Counted from the stretch's first letter, positions 55,191 through 63,989 are shown. The stretch is DNA of 64,000 nucleotides from Olsenella uli (GCF_016900775.1 NZ_JACJKN010000008.1:33626-97625), one strand, 5' to 3'. Notes: generated from the letters alone by a model not told the origin. Program-made: numbers and translations.

Positions 55191-57395
55191 CTATCGGGTT
55201 CGATACAGCGCGTTGCGCAGCCTTCGCAGCAGAGGGATACCCGGGTGAGACCTTCTCATGCCATCTTCGGCCTTCTCGAGCATACCGAGCGCCTTGAGGG
55301 TGTCCACGTGATCTGCTCCAAGAAACTCGGCCCTCTCCTCATAGGTGCTCCGAGCAAGCTCGCATGCCTCGCGGTACCTCTTTGTGTTGATGTAGAGCCA
55401 GCTAAGCCCGTACTGCGCACCGAGTCGAGCAGTCCTGATTTGCCCCTGCTCCACGGCGTTCCTCCCGTTCGCCCTTTCCTCGAGGCCTCTCAGTCCTTCT
55501 ATCGTCTTCTTGTACCGACTCTCGGACTCACGTGCCGCCCCGCGCACGCCCGCTTTCATGAGGTTCTGCAGGGTGCCCGCCTGGAGCCACTCGGCGCGGT
55601 AATATCTGGTGCAGTCCCTAGTGAACATGGGGACGATGAGCTTGTCCTGGAGCTCTTTCCTCACACACAGCGCCTCCCTGAGGTCATCTCGCGCATTGAG
55701 GTACTCCCGTCTCCTTATGAAGCGAAGTGCGAGCGCCCACGGCCCTCTGAGCTTATGGGTTTTTGACGACCCCGTTTGGTCGATGGCTCCGAGCAGTTTC
55801 GTTAGAATTGGGCGGCTGTTGGCATCCTCGGTCTTGTCCTTGCCGGAGTTATCCAAGGCGGTGGGGTAGTTACTGCAATACCTGATGGCATCGAAGACCC
55901 TGCGTGAGTCCTTCTCGTTGTGCGAGCGGTTATATCGGGCGATTGCCTTCTGCCCCTCTTTGATGAAGTAGCCGTATGCCTCCCGTGACATCAACATGCC
56001 CTTCTCAGCGTTGTGCAGGGCTGGGAAGGGCCGCTGGTAGGCGAGACCGAGCGAGTTGGTTGCCCTCATTTTCTGCTCGAGGATTCCGGAGAGGTCAAGG
56101 TTGGTGTCCTCGTGCTCAGCTATGATGAGGTCCGCGCGACGTCGCACGTCCTCGGCAAGCGAAATGTCAACCCCATGCCAGCGCCAGTCATTCAGTCTCA
56201 GCGAGCGCTGCGTACACGCTGCTCCAAACTCTACGATGACGTTGAGCAGAAGGACCATTCTCTCCACGTCACCCTGAGCGACGATGCTGAGATTGTCGAG
56301 CGCCCCGCTGTCTCGCACTACTGCCCAGAGGTAGATGAGGAGGTCGAAGGCCTCCTGCTCCCGATCCTCGTGCCTGAGTTCCACCGCCCTCTCGATGCCG
56401 GATTTCAGGGAGTCGTATGGAAGGTTCGTTGGAGTGGCCGATTCCGGGGCTATCTCCAGGTTCTCGGGAGGGCGGGGGAGCCGAATGCGGCGCCCTGCCA
56501 GTGGGCCACCTTTTCTCGGATCAATGAGGGGATTGCTGCTTGCGTCGAGCTCCTCGATACCGTCCGGGATGGTGAGCTTGAAGATCGCGTTTCCCGAGCA
56601 GTCGAGTGATCTCAGCCCATGCATTCGTGATAGGTCAAGCGTGGATACAGGGAGCATGCCCGTGCGTGGGTCTTTGTCGAGATTGCGAAAAACGCCTCTG
56701 AAGACGAGGGTCTCAAGCGTGCCAAGGCTCTCGATGTGTCTAGGGTCGACAGATGTTCCCGAGCAGTTGAGGAAGCGCACGGGCGAGTCGGTGAGGTCGA
56801 GCTTGCTGAGAGATTCGCACTCCGAGCAGTTAACCTCTACAAGGCTACGGCAGTTTGTGGCAGACAGTCTCGTGAGCTCCTTTAGCCCCATCACGCTGAG
56901 GCTCTCGATGGGGGCGCCCTTGCAGATGAGCTCCTGAAGCTGCGCGAAAACGCCCACCCCTTCGAGGGATGCGATGGGATACTCGGTGACCTCGATTCGC
57001 GTGATCTGGGTCAGCTCCTCCGCGGTGAACCCGAGGGGCGGGACGCGTGGGTCGTCTCTGAACAGCTCCCGGTGTCTGCTTCTGAGGTAGGCACGGAAGT
57101 TCGGGTCTGGGAAGTCATCGAACAGGACCTCTTCCCTGCGGCGACGCGAGCTCTCAGTTGTGATGAGCTTCAGCTGGACATATGCACCCCAAAGTCCGAC
57201 TATAGCGACGAGCGCCGAGATGGAGTCGAGGCCAAACTGCACCAGAGCCAGCGCTAGGCTCGCGCTCGCTTCCTCCGTTATTCCGAGCGGTCCCGCTATG
57301 AAGTCCCCCGCTGCTCCCAGCAGGGAGGCAATGATGGTGCCGCGAAACACAACTAGGATGCAGAAGATACAGACGATGAGAATCGAACGAATCAT
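55191..57395 (-). CDS. Membrane-anchored leucine-rich-repeat protein with helical C-terminal half
   Basis: A 734-residue protein. Two hydrophobic segments (about 4-27 and 55-77) are followed by a basic stretch (SSRRRREE), so the large remainder probably faces the cytoplasm. FPDPNFRAYLRSRHRELF (from about 94) is the entry motif often seen before bacterial LRRs, and about residues 125-310 show repeated LxxLxCSxx / LxxLDxSxN units. From about 330 the rest is helical with TPR-like spacing (YGLSWLYINTKRYREACELARSTYEERAEFLG near the end). I recognise no catalytic or NTPase motif. It lies between IS elements and toxin-antitoxin genes, so a defence or stress role is possible but unproven. Confidence 0.7.
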   Translation of the reverse strand: MIRSILIVCIFCILVVFRGTIIASLLGAAGDFIAGPLGITEEASASLALALVQFGLDSISALVAIVGLWGAYVQLKLITTESSRRRREEVLFDDFPDPNFRAYLRSRHRELFRDDPRVPPLGFTAEELTQITRIEVTEYPIASLEGVGVFAQLQELICKGAPIESLSVMGLKELTRLSATNCRSLVEVNCSECESLSKLDLTDSPVRFLNCSGTSVDPRHIESLGTLETLVFRGVFRNLDKDPRTGMLPVSTLDLSRMHGLRSLDCSGNAIFKLTIPDGIEELDASSNPLIDPRKGGPLAGRRIRLPRPPENLEIAPESATPTNLPYDSLKSGIERAVELRHEDREQEAFDLLIYLWAVVRDSGALDNLSIVAQGDVERMVLLLNVIVEFGAACTQRSLRLNDWRWHGVDISLAEDVRRRADLIIAEHEDTNLDLSGILEQKMRATNSLGLAYQRPFPALHNAEKGMLMSREAYGYFIKEGQKAIARYNRSHNEKDSRRVFDAIRYCSNYPTALDNSGKDKTEDANSRPILTKLLGAIDQTGSSKTHKLRGPWALALRFIRRREYLNARDDLREALCVRKELQDKLIVPMFTRDCTRYYRAEWLQAGTLQNLMKAGVRGAARESESRYKKTIEGLRGLEERANGRNAVEQGQIRTARLGAQYGLSWLYINTKRYREACELARSTYEERAEFLGADHVDTLKALGMLEKAEDGMRRSHPGIPLLRRLRNALYRTR

Positions 57396-57556
57396 GAATT
57401 CGGCCCGATCTTCTCGTGGGTTTTAGGTAACGAAAAAATTGTATATCAACAGTTAACTCGATTCCAGCGTGCAGCTGTGCTGGGGGTGTGTATGGGACCT
57501 GTAGTGGGGACTCCTCTGGCGTAGAAACGCTCTCGGCTGGGGTAGGAAATAGGTAT

Positions 57557-57928
57557 GTGCGCTGACAAAGGAGCTTAAGCGGCTAGGATATGAGGTCTTC
57601 TACGGTGGAGTCGACGTTAAGCACATGAGCGAGCTCGGTAAGGCCACCCGCATTCCTCCCGAGAACTTCGAGGCTCTCAAGCACGCTGAGTACGTGGTCC
57701 TTCTATATCCAAAGTTGTTGGCCACGAGATCTCATCGAGATTGGATATGCACTTGCGCTTGGAAAGGAGATTGTGATTTTTGCAAAGGAGGGTGAGCGGA
57801 TGCCCTTGGTTCTGTCTGGGCTGAGCGTCCCGCTTCCCAATGTCAGGAAGTATGTCGTGCCGAGCATGAAGGAAGCGGCGAAGATGGTGAGGGAGAACGG
57901 CTCTTTCGTCTTGGAGGGTGGGGCGTAA
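57557..57928 (+). pseudogene. Remnant of a nucleoside 2-deoxyribosyltransferase-like gene
   Basis: LTKELKRLGYEVFYGGVDVK through HAEYVVLLYP is in one frame; after a single-base shift near 57710-57725 the rest continues DLIEIGYALALGKEIVIFA to TAA 57926. This is the layout of the deoxyribosyltransferase-like fold (strand VVLLYP, then E-IGYALALGK). The N-terminus is missing too (in-frame stop just upstream). Nothing else is visible in 57396-58014. Confidence 0.65.
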
Positions 57929-58014
57929 GACCGAAAAACAAACATATGTTCTAATCCAAATGGACAGATGCTGGTAATTGAGATACCATGAGCGTTGAGG
58001 AAGGAGGGCCTATT

Positions 58015-58548
58015 ATGTGTAGGGCAATAGATGTCGCATCATATATTTTGAACGAGAGAGGGCGTCTGAGCGGGTATCAGCTTCAGAAGCTGCTGTATTA
58101 CTGCCAGGCATGGTGCCTCGTCACGCAGGATAGGCCACTTTTTCTTGAGGTGATTCGCGCCTGGGAACATGGCCCTGTGGTGTATGAGGTGGCTCGTGCG
58201 CATCGTGGCCGCAGGTCCGTCGTTGCGAGAGATATCGAGGGGAACCCGTTGGCCCTTTCGGCCGAAGACCAGGTGCTGGTTGACGCCGTCTTGGAGTCCT
58301 ACTCTGTGTTGAGTGGAGACGAACTTGAGGCGCTGTCACACAGCGAGCGCCCGTGGAGGGAGTCTTATAACGGTCAGACGGGGATTGCCTCCAACGCTAT
58401 TCCCAACGAGCTCATCAAGTCGTACTACTCTGATTTGATGTGCGGCGATAGCCATACCGCGGAGAGCCATCATGTTCCGAGGTTTCCCGTCTCTCCCAAG
58501 ATTGTGGTGAGCGACGATGACTTTAGCTGGCTCGAGTCCATCCTCTGA
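58015..58548 (+). CDS. Panacea-domain protein, candidate antitoxin (paired with GNAT)
   Basis: A 177-residue Panacea (SocA/GepA, DUF4065-type) protein: AIDVASYILNERGRLSGYQLQKLLYYCQAWCLV is the diagnostic N-terminus, RAWEHGPVVYEVARAHRG the central motif, and LSGDELEALSHSERPWRESY the C-terminal motif. ATG 58015 is chosen because GAAGGAGG precedes it; an ATG nine codons earlier is weaker. Panacea domains neutralise unrelated toxins in toxin-antitoxin pairs. The GNAT gene starts ten bases after its stop, so the two form an operon. Confidence 0.85.
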   Translation: MCRAIDVASYILNERGRLSGYQLQKLLYYCQAWCLVTQDRPLFLEVIRAWEHGPVVYEVARAHRGRRSVVARDIEGNPLALSAEDQVLVDAVLESYSVLSGDELEALSHSERPWRESYNGQTGIASNAIPNELIKSYYSDLMCGDSHTAESHHVPRFPVSPKIVVSDDDFSWLESIL

Positions 58549-58558
58549 GGGCGATTTG

Positions 58559-59101
58559 GTGAGCTGGCCATGGGACAAGATAGTCGCCGTTGAGCAAATT
58601 GAAGAGACGCTCGTCTCTGGTTTTTCGTGTGGCGACGAAGCGATGGACGATTGGTTTCTGAACAAGGCTCTGAACTGGTGCTACCTTGGTTTCTGTCAGG
58701 TGCATGTGGCAGTTGACGAGAGCGGGGTAGTGGGATTCTTCTCGTTATCGCCGACTCAGATTGAGCCTGCGTCCCTATCAAGGAAGATGCGCGACGGCAA
58801 GACGCGTATGGGACATCCGGGCCTTCTTCTCGGCCGAATTGCCGTGCGAGGAGATCTTCAGAGGTCCAGTCGGCGCGTCGGCTCCATTCTTCTTGAACAC
58901 GCCATCTATAAAGCCCATGAGGTGTCCAAGGTAATTGGCGGTCGGTTCATCATCCTGGACGCAAAGACTGACGAATTGTGCGAATGGTACCGGAAGATGG
59001 GATTTAGGTCCCTGAACGACAATGCCAGAAGGATGGTGCTTCCCATGAAGGATGCCGCCCTGCTGGTGCGTAGTCTGGGCGAGGGGCACTTTAGGTTCTA
59101 G
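58559..59101 (+). CDS. GNAT acetyltransferase, candidate toxin of a Panacea pair
   Basis: A 180-residue GNAT protein of the size and style of TacT/AtaT-like toxins: FSCGDEAMDDWFLNKALNW near the start, GVVGFFSLSPTQIEP, LLLGRIAVRGDLQRSSRRVGSILLEHAI (acetyl-CoA binding region with R/Q-x-x-G/R-x-G/A variant), and EWYRKMGFRSL at the end. GTG 58559 follows GAGGG; ATG 58517 inside the upstream gene is an alternative. Such toxins acetylate aminoacyl-tRNA and stop translation. The acetyl-CoA loop (RRVGS) is slightly atypical. Confidence 0.8.
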   Translation: MSWPWDKIVAVEQIEETLVSGFSCGDEAMDDWFLNKALNWCYLGFCQVHVAVDESGVVGFFSLSPTQIEPASLSRKMRDGKTRMGHPGLLLGRIAVRGDLQRSSRRVGSILLEHAIYKAHEVSKVIGGRFIILDAKTDELCEWYRKMGFRSLNDNARRMVLPMKDAALLVRSLGEGHFRF

Positions 59102-59417
59102 GTGTTGCGGGTATTGGCGTTGCTTGGGCTGCGGCTGCTGATCGGGCGCCTCCTGTGTGTCCTCTGGATTGTTGTGCGAACCGCTTCCGTTCTTCTCGCG
59201 TCTGTCTTTAATCGCATGGTACGGAAACCGCGGTCGTCCAACGTCTTCAGTGAGATATCAAATAATGGCGGAGCGCGGTAAGGTTACATGCTGTTGAGAG
59301 TCGCGTGAGTGGTGTCTTTTGTAAGTTAGCTTGGACTGATTGCGGGTATGCCTTGGGGTCCGATTGTGCGGGGACCTCTTTGACGGTGGCCCTTGGTGAT
59401 ATGGAGATTGGCATCTC
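59102..59417. other. Gap before the VanZ-like gene
   Basis: About 316 bases without a recognisable gene, tRNA or clear promoter. It contains one copy of GTTCTTCTCG (59189-59198). Confidence 0.4.
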
Positions 59418-59984
59418 GTGCGGAAAACATTTGTTCGCGAATCCAGTTCTTCTCGCCTCAGGCGGATTGCGTGGGTCCTCTGCCTGCTTGGGGCCGTTGC
59501 CTCCTTTGCCGTTACGTTTGCGCTGACGGAGCAGACGCCGCAGGAGACGATGGCGCTCTCGCAGTCCGTGGAGCGGGCGGTGGCGCCGGGCGCAGCCGCC
59601 ACGGCTTCGGGCGCTGCCCCTGCCGCGGGCGGGGGAGGCGACGTCGTGGCGACCCTCCTCTCCGTGGCCAACGTGCGGCGCTGGGCGCACGTCCCCGAGT
59701 TCTTCGTGCAGGGCCTCTTCCTGTTTGGGGCGGCGGCGCTCTGGCCGCGGGCTTGGGTGCGGGGTCGGGTGCCGGGCCTGTGGGTGCGCCTGGGGATGGC
59801 GCTTCTCGCCTGCGTGGCGTGCTCGCTCTTTGACCAGGTGCACAAGGCGTTTGTCCCGGGCCGGGAGTTCGATGCGCGCGACCTGCTCTTCGATGCCCTG
59901 GGGTATGTGCTCGCCCTGCTGGTTGTTGTTGCGGTGGCGGGCGTCCTGCGGCTGCGCCGCCGGCGCGCGGGCGGCTCTCTATAG
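59418..59984 (+). CDS. VanZ-like family membrane protein
   Basis: A 188-residue protein with four hydrophobic segments. The C-terminal half has the VanZ pattern: RWAHVPEFFVQGLFLFGAAAL, then LFDQVHKAFVPGREFDARDLLFDALGYVLALLV. VanZ relatives are linked to envelope functions and low-level teicoplanin resistance, but most are uncharacterised. The start is GTG 59418 with GGAG upstream. Its last codons lie in a 41-base sequence repeated exactly at 61592. Confidence 0.8.
   Translation: MRKTFVRESSSSRLRRIAWVLCLLGAVASFAVTFALTEQTPQETMALSQSVERAVAPGAAATASGAAPAAGGGGDVVATLLSVANVRRWAHVPEFFVQGLFLFGAAALWPRAWVRGRVPGLWVRLGMALLACVACSLFDQVHKAFVPGREFDARDLLFDALGYVLALLVVVAVAGVLRLRRRRAGGSL
59936..59976. repeat. 41-bp direct repeat, left copy (end of the VanZ-like gene)
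   Basis: Identical over 41 bases to 61592-61632; begins GGCGGGCGTCCTGCGGCTGC. The two copies flank the Panacea-ToxSAS module. Confidence 0.9.
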
Positions 59985-60095
59985 GGGGTCTCCCCGGGGC
60001 GCGGCAAACGGTAAAGTCTGCAGGCTGCTTGTGCTTGTTGTTGGGTAGACTATAAGCATTTTCTTGCAGACAAGACGCGTGGGGAGGGGCTGAGC

Positions 60096-60563
60096 TTGGC
60101 TAGCATATTTGACGTCGCGGAGTGCATCCTCGACATCTCTGGGTACCTTTCGACCATGAAGCTGCAGAAGCTTGCGTTCTACAGCAACGCGCTCTCCCTT
60201 GTGATTGACGGCATACCCCTCTTTCCTGAGACTTTCCAGGCATGGGTCAACGGCCCGGTGTGCCCCTCTCTGCACTCTGCGCATAGGGGCAGGTTCATTG
60301 TGGGTCCGGGGGCATTTTCGGACTATGTTGGCGCCGCCGGGCTTGGAGAGAGGGAGCGGCGAATCGTTGGGCGTACCCTCAGCGTTTTGGGCCATCTGGA
60401 TGGAAACGAGCTCAGCGAGCTGACCCATCGCGAGGCTCCGTGGGTCGAGGCAAGGGGAGGCTGCGGCAACGCCGATCGCTGCAGTTCCGTCATAACAAAT
60501 GAGTCGATTCGATCTTTCTACTCGTCTTCTGAGTGTGGAAACCCGCTCTTCTCTCGGAGCTGA
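60096..60563 (+). CDS. Panacea-domain protein, candidate antitoxin (paired with ToxSAS)
   Basis: A 155-residue Panacea protein: SIFDVAECILDISGYLSTMKLQKLAFYSNALSLV, FQAWVNGPVCPSLHSAHRGRF and LDGNELSELTHREAPWVEA match the family signatures in order. The start is TTG 60096 after GGGGAGGGG. It is shorter than and clearly diverged from the Panacea protein at 58015. The toxin-like gene starts 26 bases downstream. Panacea domains are known to neutralise ToxSAS enzymes. Confidence 0.87.
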   Translation: MASIFDVAECILDISGYLSTMKLQKLAFYSNALSLVIDGIPLFPETFQAWVNGPVCPSLHSAHRGRFIVGPGAFSDYVGAAGLGERERRIVGRTLSVLGHLDGNELSELTHREAPWVEARGGCGNADRCSSVITNESIRSFYSSSECGNPLFSRS

Positions 60564-60589
60564 TTGTCGTGACGGTCACGAAGGGCTAG

Positions 60590-61591
60590 GTGAAGCGCGC
60601 AGGTAGCATCCTCGCAAACCCTGATGCGACCGAAGACGAGCGCTGCTGGGCCCTTGACATCGCGAACGCTTGGCGCGCTGCGCACAAGGAGGTTCTTTCG
60701 GAGATGGAGGGCGTGCTCGAGGGGATAGCACGCGACCTCGGCGGCCAGCTCTCCAAAGGGGCGCTTGTCGTGAGCCGTTTGAAGAGAATCGATACTATCG
60801 AGGGGAAGCTCAGGAGACCGGGGCTCAGCATAAAGCTCAACGAGATGAATGACATTGCAGGCTGTCGGGTGATTCTATCTGAGCTTGCTGAGGTTCGTGC
60901 TTTTGCCAAGGTCGTTGCTTCTTGCACGGCGGTCAAGGAGCGCAACGGCATCAAGGACTACATCGCTCTCCCAAAGCATGATGGATACAGGAGCTTGCAC
61001 ATCATAACGAAGCACGAGGCTCCTCACGCAGGCTTTTCCGGGCTGTTCTGTGAGACGCAGATTCGTACGCGCTTGCAGCATGCCTGGGCTACAGCGCTTG
61101 AGACATATGACGTCGTCACGGGCGTTGGTATGAAGTTTGGACGGGGAGGTCCTGACGAGCGGAGGTTCTTCTCGCTTGTTTCTGCGCTCTTTGCCCTAAA
61201 GGAGGGTGCTGCTCCAGTTTTGGAAATGTCCTCTTCGGCTGCTGCGATGAGAGACGAGCTGCGTATGCTGGAGAGGAGGTGCCCGATTGTCGAGATGCTG
61301 CGGGCATGCTCCGGATCGGTGACCATTCTCTCCCGTGAGGACTTCTCGTACGCGGCGTACTTTGTGCTGGAAATTGATTACGATCTGCAGTGCACCCGAA
61401 TCTACGGGTATCCCGAGGAGTCTGCAAACGACGCTGAGCGCGTTTACTTTGAGCGCGAGCGGTTGAAGGGCCCCCTGCAGGACGTTCTTCTCGTGAGGTC
61501 GGTCTCGATCAAGGGTCTTCTTGAGGCCTATCCAAACTACAGCATGGACATCAGGCTCTTCTTGGAGTGCGTGGATGACTTTTTGATGTAG
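60590..61591 (+). CDS. RelA/SpoT-type small alarmone synthetase-like protein (ToxSAS candidate)
   Basis: A 333-residue protein. The synthetase domain (about 60-190) shows VVSRLKRIDTIEGKLRR, MNDIAGCRVILS, HDGYRSLHIITK and CETQIRTRLQHAWATALETYD, which match the nucleotide-binding, catalytic and Q-R-T-x-x-QHAWA motifs of RelA/SpoT synthetases. No hydrolase or TGS domain. About 140 extra C-terminal residues of unknown fold follow. The start is GTG 60590 after AAGGG. ToxSAS enzymes pyrophosphorylate tRNA or nucleotides and block growth; pairing with a Panacea antitoxin makes that likely here. Confidence 0.87.
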   Translation: MKRAGSILANPDATEDERCWALDIANAWRAAHKEVLSEMEGVLEGIARDLGGQLSKGALVVSRLKRIDTIEGKLRRPGLSIKLNEMNDIAGCRVILSELAEVRAFAKVVASCTAVKERNGIKDYIALPKHDGYRSLHIITKHEAPHAGFSGLFCETQIRTRLQHAWATALETYDVVTGVGMKFGRGGPDERRFFSLVSALFALKEGAAPVLEMSSSAAAMRDELRMLERRCPIVEMLRACSGSVTILSREDFSYAAYFVLEIDYDLQCTRIYGYPEESANDAERVYFERERLKGPLQDVLLVRSVSIKGLLEAYPNYSMDIRLFLECVDDFLM

Positions 61592-61632
61592 GGCGGGCGT
61601 CCTGCGGCTGCGCCGCCGGCGCGCGGGCGGCT
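61592..61632. repeat. 41-bp direct repeat, right copy
   Basis: Exact copy of 59936-59976. It begins immediately after the ToxSAS stop codon and ends where the truncated AAA-PDDEXK remnant begins. Confidence 0.9.
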
Positions 61633-62585
61633 TCGGGAGGTCGTGGCCTTTCTGAAGGCATGGCTCACGGGAGCCCTGAAGGATGGCGGTGCCGCTCTTG
61701 CCTTCGCGTGCCTCACGGGCGTCCAGCGCATCTCCAAGGAGTCCATCTTTTCCGATCTTAACAACATCAAAGTGTCGTCCCCGCTCTCGATTGACTCTGA
61801 CGAGCGCTTTGGCTTCACGGATGCCGAGGTCGCCGCTCTCTCGTCCTATCTGGGGGCGGAGGCCCATCTCGATGAGATGGGGGAGTGGTATGACGGATAT
61901 CGGTTTGGCGAGGCGAGCGTGTTCAACCCCTGGAGCGTCATCAACTATCTTGCATCTGGATGCAGACCGGGGGTGTACTGGGTCAACACCGCCTCAAACG
62001 ACGTGGTGGGCGAGGCCGTGCGTTCTGCGGATGAGGACACGCTCGAGCAGCTCTACGCTCTCCTCGAGCCTGGTGGCTACATCGTGTCGGCGCTTGACCT
62101 GGGCGTGGTCTTTCCCGACGTCGGGGTGAGGGCGGACGCGCTCTGGAGCATGCTGTATCTTGCCGGCTATCTGACGACCGATCTCACCGAGGACCCTGAC
62201 GATAGCCTTGCTCGTCGCCCCCTGCGCATTCCCAACCAGGAGATCGCACGCCTGTTCCGCAGCGAGATAGTCAGCAGGTTTACGGAGGTGGCGGGCGGCG
62301 ACCGGCAGATACGACGCCATGCTTGAGCCCGTGGAGGTGCGCCCCGGCTCCCTTGCCGCGTTTGGCGCGCTTAAGGAGCGCCCGCGCGTGACGATCGAGG
62401 TCAAGCTCTCAAAGGGTGACGTTGGCAGAGGAGAGCTCGAGCGCCTTGCTGGCCAGGCGCTTGAACAGATTGAGGAGAGGCGCTACGATGCCAGGCCTCT
62501 GCCGGAGGTTGCGTCCGGTCGCCTGAGGTGGGGCATTGCGTTTGGCGGAAAGCGCGTCGTTGCGCGGTGCTGCCGGGTGGGCTAG
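61633..62585 (+). pseudogene. Remnant of an AAA-ATPase/PDDEXK-nuclease family gene
   Basis: The N-terminal half (P-loop region) is missing. What remains starts FLKAWLTGALKDGGAALAFACLTGVQRISKESIFSDLNNI, continues GEWYDGYRFGEASVFNPWSVINYL, YWVNTASNDV and, after a frame change near 62320, ends with VTIEVKLSKGD and WGIAFGGKRVVARCC, the PDDEXK-like part. This is the order of the AAA-like/DUF1703-type family. Truncation coincides with the 41-bp repeat. Non-functional as seen. Confidence 0.8.
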
Positions 62586-63245
62586 GGGGCGCCTGGTGCG
62601 GGCTGTAGTTGCTCCGGGATGAGATGGACGAGGACGTCTCCGCCCCGGCCGACTGCCGGGGAATAACCCCTGGCGAGGCATGCCAGCGCCCCAAGGACCA
62701 CTACGACGACATCGCCTCATCCCGGACTTGCCGGACATCCACAACCCGTTCAGCCTGCTGAGCGCCTTCGCGCCCGGGCGCATTGCCGCGCTCTGATTTG
62801 GCTGCGGGTGTGTCCTTCTCGCCTCTGCGCCGCGAGCTGCTTAGAAACCCCGAGGCTGTTGCGCGGATTCCGGACCGCGCGGTTAGGATTGCGGGGCCAT
62901 TGCGGGTACGTTGGGGTGGCGTCGGGAGGAGAAGAGCGTCCCGCTTGCAGCGACCCCTGATTACTATGCGACCCAGGCGCAACGGCTCGAAGTCCCTAAC
63001 GGAGCCGGGACGCATGCCCGGGCGGTGGGACGTTTCGGACATGACTGCCTGCAACGACCGCGATTCTCTAACCGCGTTGGCGTCGCTACCAGCAACAGCT
63101 CAGATTCCCTAAGCGAGAAGCGCGCCCCGCCCGCAGCAACTTCGTCTCCCGGCCGTGTTGCGTTGCCGCACGTTCTTCTCGCCCCTTGCGCATGGGGCGC
63201 AGATGCGCCATGCTAGCAGCAGAAACGTTGCGAGAGGGGAGTGCC
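62586..63245. other. Gap with a second small gene remnant
   Basis: 62725-62796 reads DLPDIHNPFSLLSAFAPGRIAAL then stop, resembling the yNPfSll piece of the same AAA-PDDEXK family, so another decayed copy may have stood here. The rest shows short GC-rich inverted repeats and one GTTCTTCTCG (63172-63181) but no gene. Confidence 0.5.
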
Positions 63246-63716
63246 ATGCCGGGCAAGCGCACGGACGTCATCAGCTGGGATGAGTTCTTCATGAAGGCAG
63301 CCATCGCGGCGAGCCTGCGCAGCAAGGACCCCAACACGCAGGTGGGCGCCTGCATCGCGGACACCAACCACCGCATCCTCTCCGTGGGCTACAACGGCAC
63401 GCCCTCCGGCCTCAACGACGACGAGTTCCCCTGGGGCACCAACGACGACCCGCTCTACGACAAGCACAACTACGTCATCCACGCGGAGGCCAATGCCATC
63501 CTCAACTACCGCGGCTCGCTCAAGGACATGACGGGCGCCACGGTCTACGTGACGCTCTTCCCGTGCCACGAGTGCGCCAAGACCCTCGTGCAGGCGGGCA
63601 TCGGCGAGGTCGTGTACCTGGACGACAAGTACTGCGGCACGCAGGACAACCTCATCTCGAAGAACATCCTCGACCGCTGCGGCGTCTCGTACCGGCAGAT
63701 CTCGCTCGACGAGTAG
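63246..63716 (+). CDS. dCMP deaminase (ComEB-type cytidine/deoxycytidylate deaminase)
   Basis: A 156-residue zinc-dependent deaminase converting dCMP to dUMP for thymidylate synthesis. HAEANAI supplies His79 and the proton-shuttling Glu81, and PCHECAK supplies Cys107 and Cys110 for zinc. SKDPNTQVGACI and GYNGTPSGLND are typical of the deoxycytidylate deaminase branch. ATG 63246 is chosen for GAGAGGGGA upstream; ATG 63213 would add 11 residues. Cytoplasmic. Confidence 0.93.
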   Translation: MPGKRTDVISWDEFFMKAAIAASLRSKDPNTQVGACIADTNHRILSVGYNGTPSGLNDDEFPWGTNDDPLYDKHNYVIHAEANAILNYRGSLKDMTGATVYVTLFPCHECAKTLVQAGIGEVVYLDDKYCGTQDNLISKNILDRCGVSYRQISLDE

Positions 63717-63745
63717 GGGCGTCGCCGCGCCGCGCGGGGCGGGGC

Positions 63746-63989
63746 GTCGCGAATCCCCCGCGGACCCGACGTGCGGGGGTCTGGCGACGCTTCCATGGCC
63801 GGGAATGTCGCGAATAGCCCGCGCGGGGGTGGCGCGGGGTTCTGGCGACATTTTGGCGCGCGGGAACGTCGCAAATCCCCCGCAGACGGGCGGCGCGGGG
63901 CCGCGGCGATACCTTCATGCGCGGAAACGTCGCAAACCGCCCGCAGGCCCGCCGCGCGGGGCCGCGGCGACAATCCGGCTCCGGCCCCG
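63746..63989. repeat. Tandem array of four 61-bp palindromic units
   Basis: GTCGC(A/G)AA begins at 63746, 63807, 63868 and 63929, exactly 61 bases apart. Each unit contains an inverted repeat GTCGC...GGCGA(C/T) and a linker ending CGGGAA or CGGAAA. The array starts 30 bases after the dCMP deaminase gene and appears to end at about 63989. Related to the two units at 4994-5115. Confidence 0.82.

Noticed and set aside
63746..63989. CRISPR array
   Set aside because: The period is constant, but there is no invariant repeat with unrelated spacers; similarity runs through the whole unit, the units are palindromic, and no cas genes are nearby.
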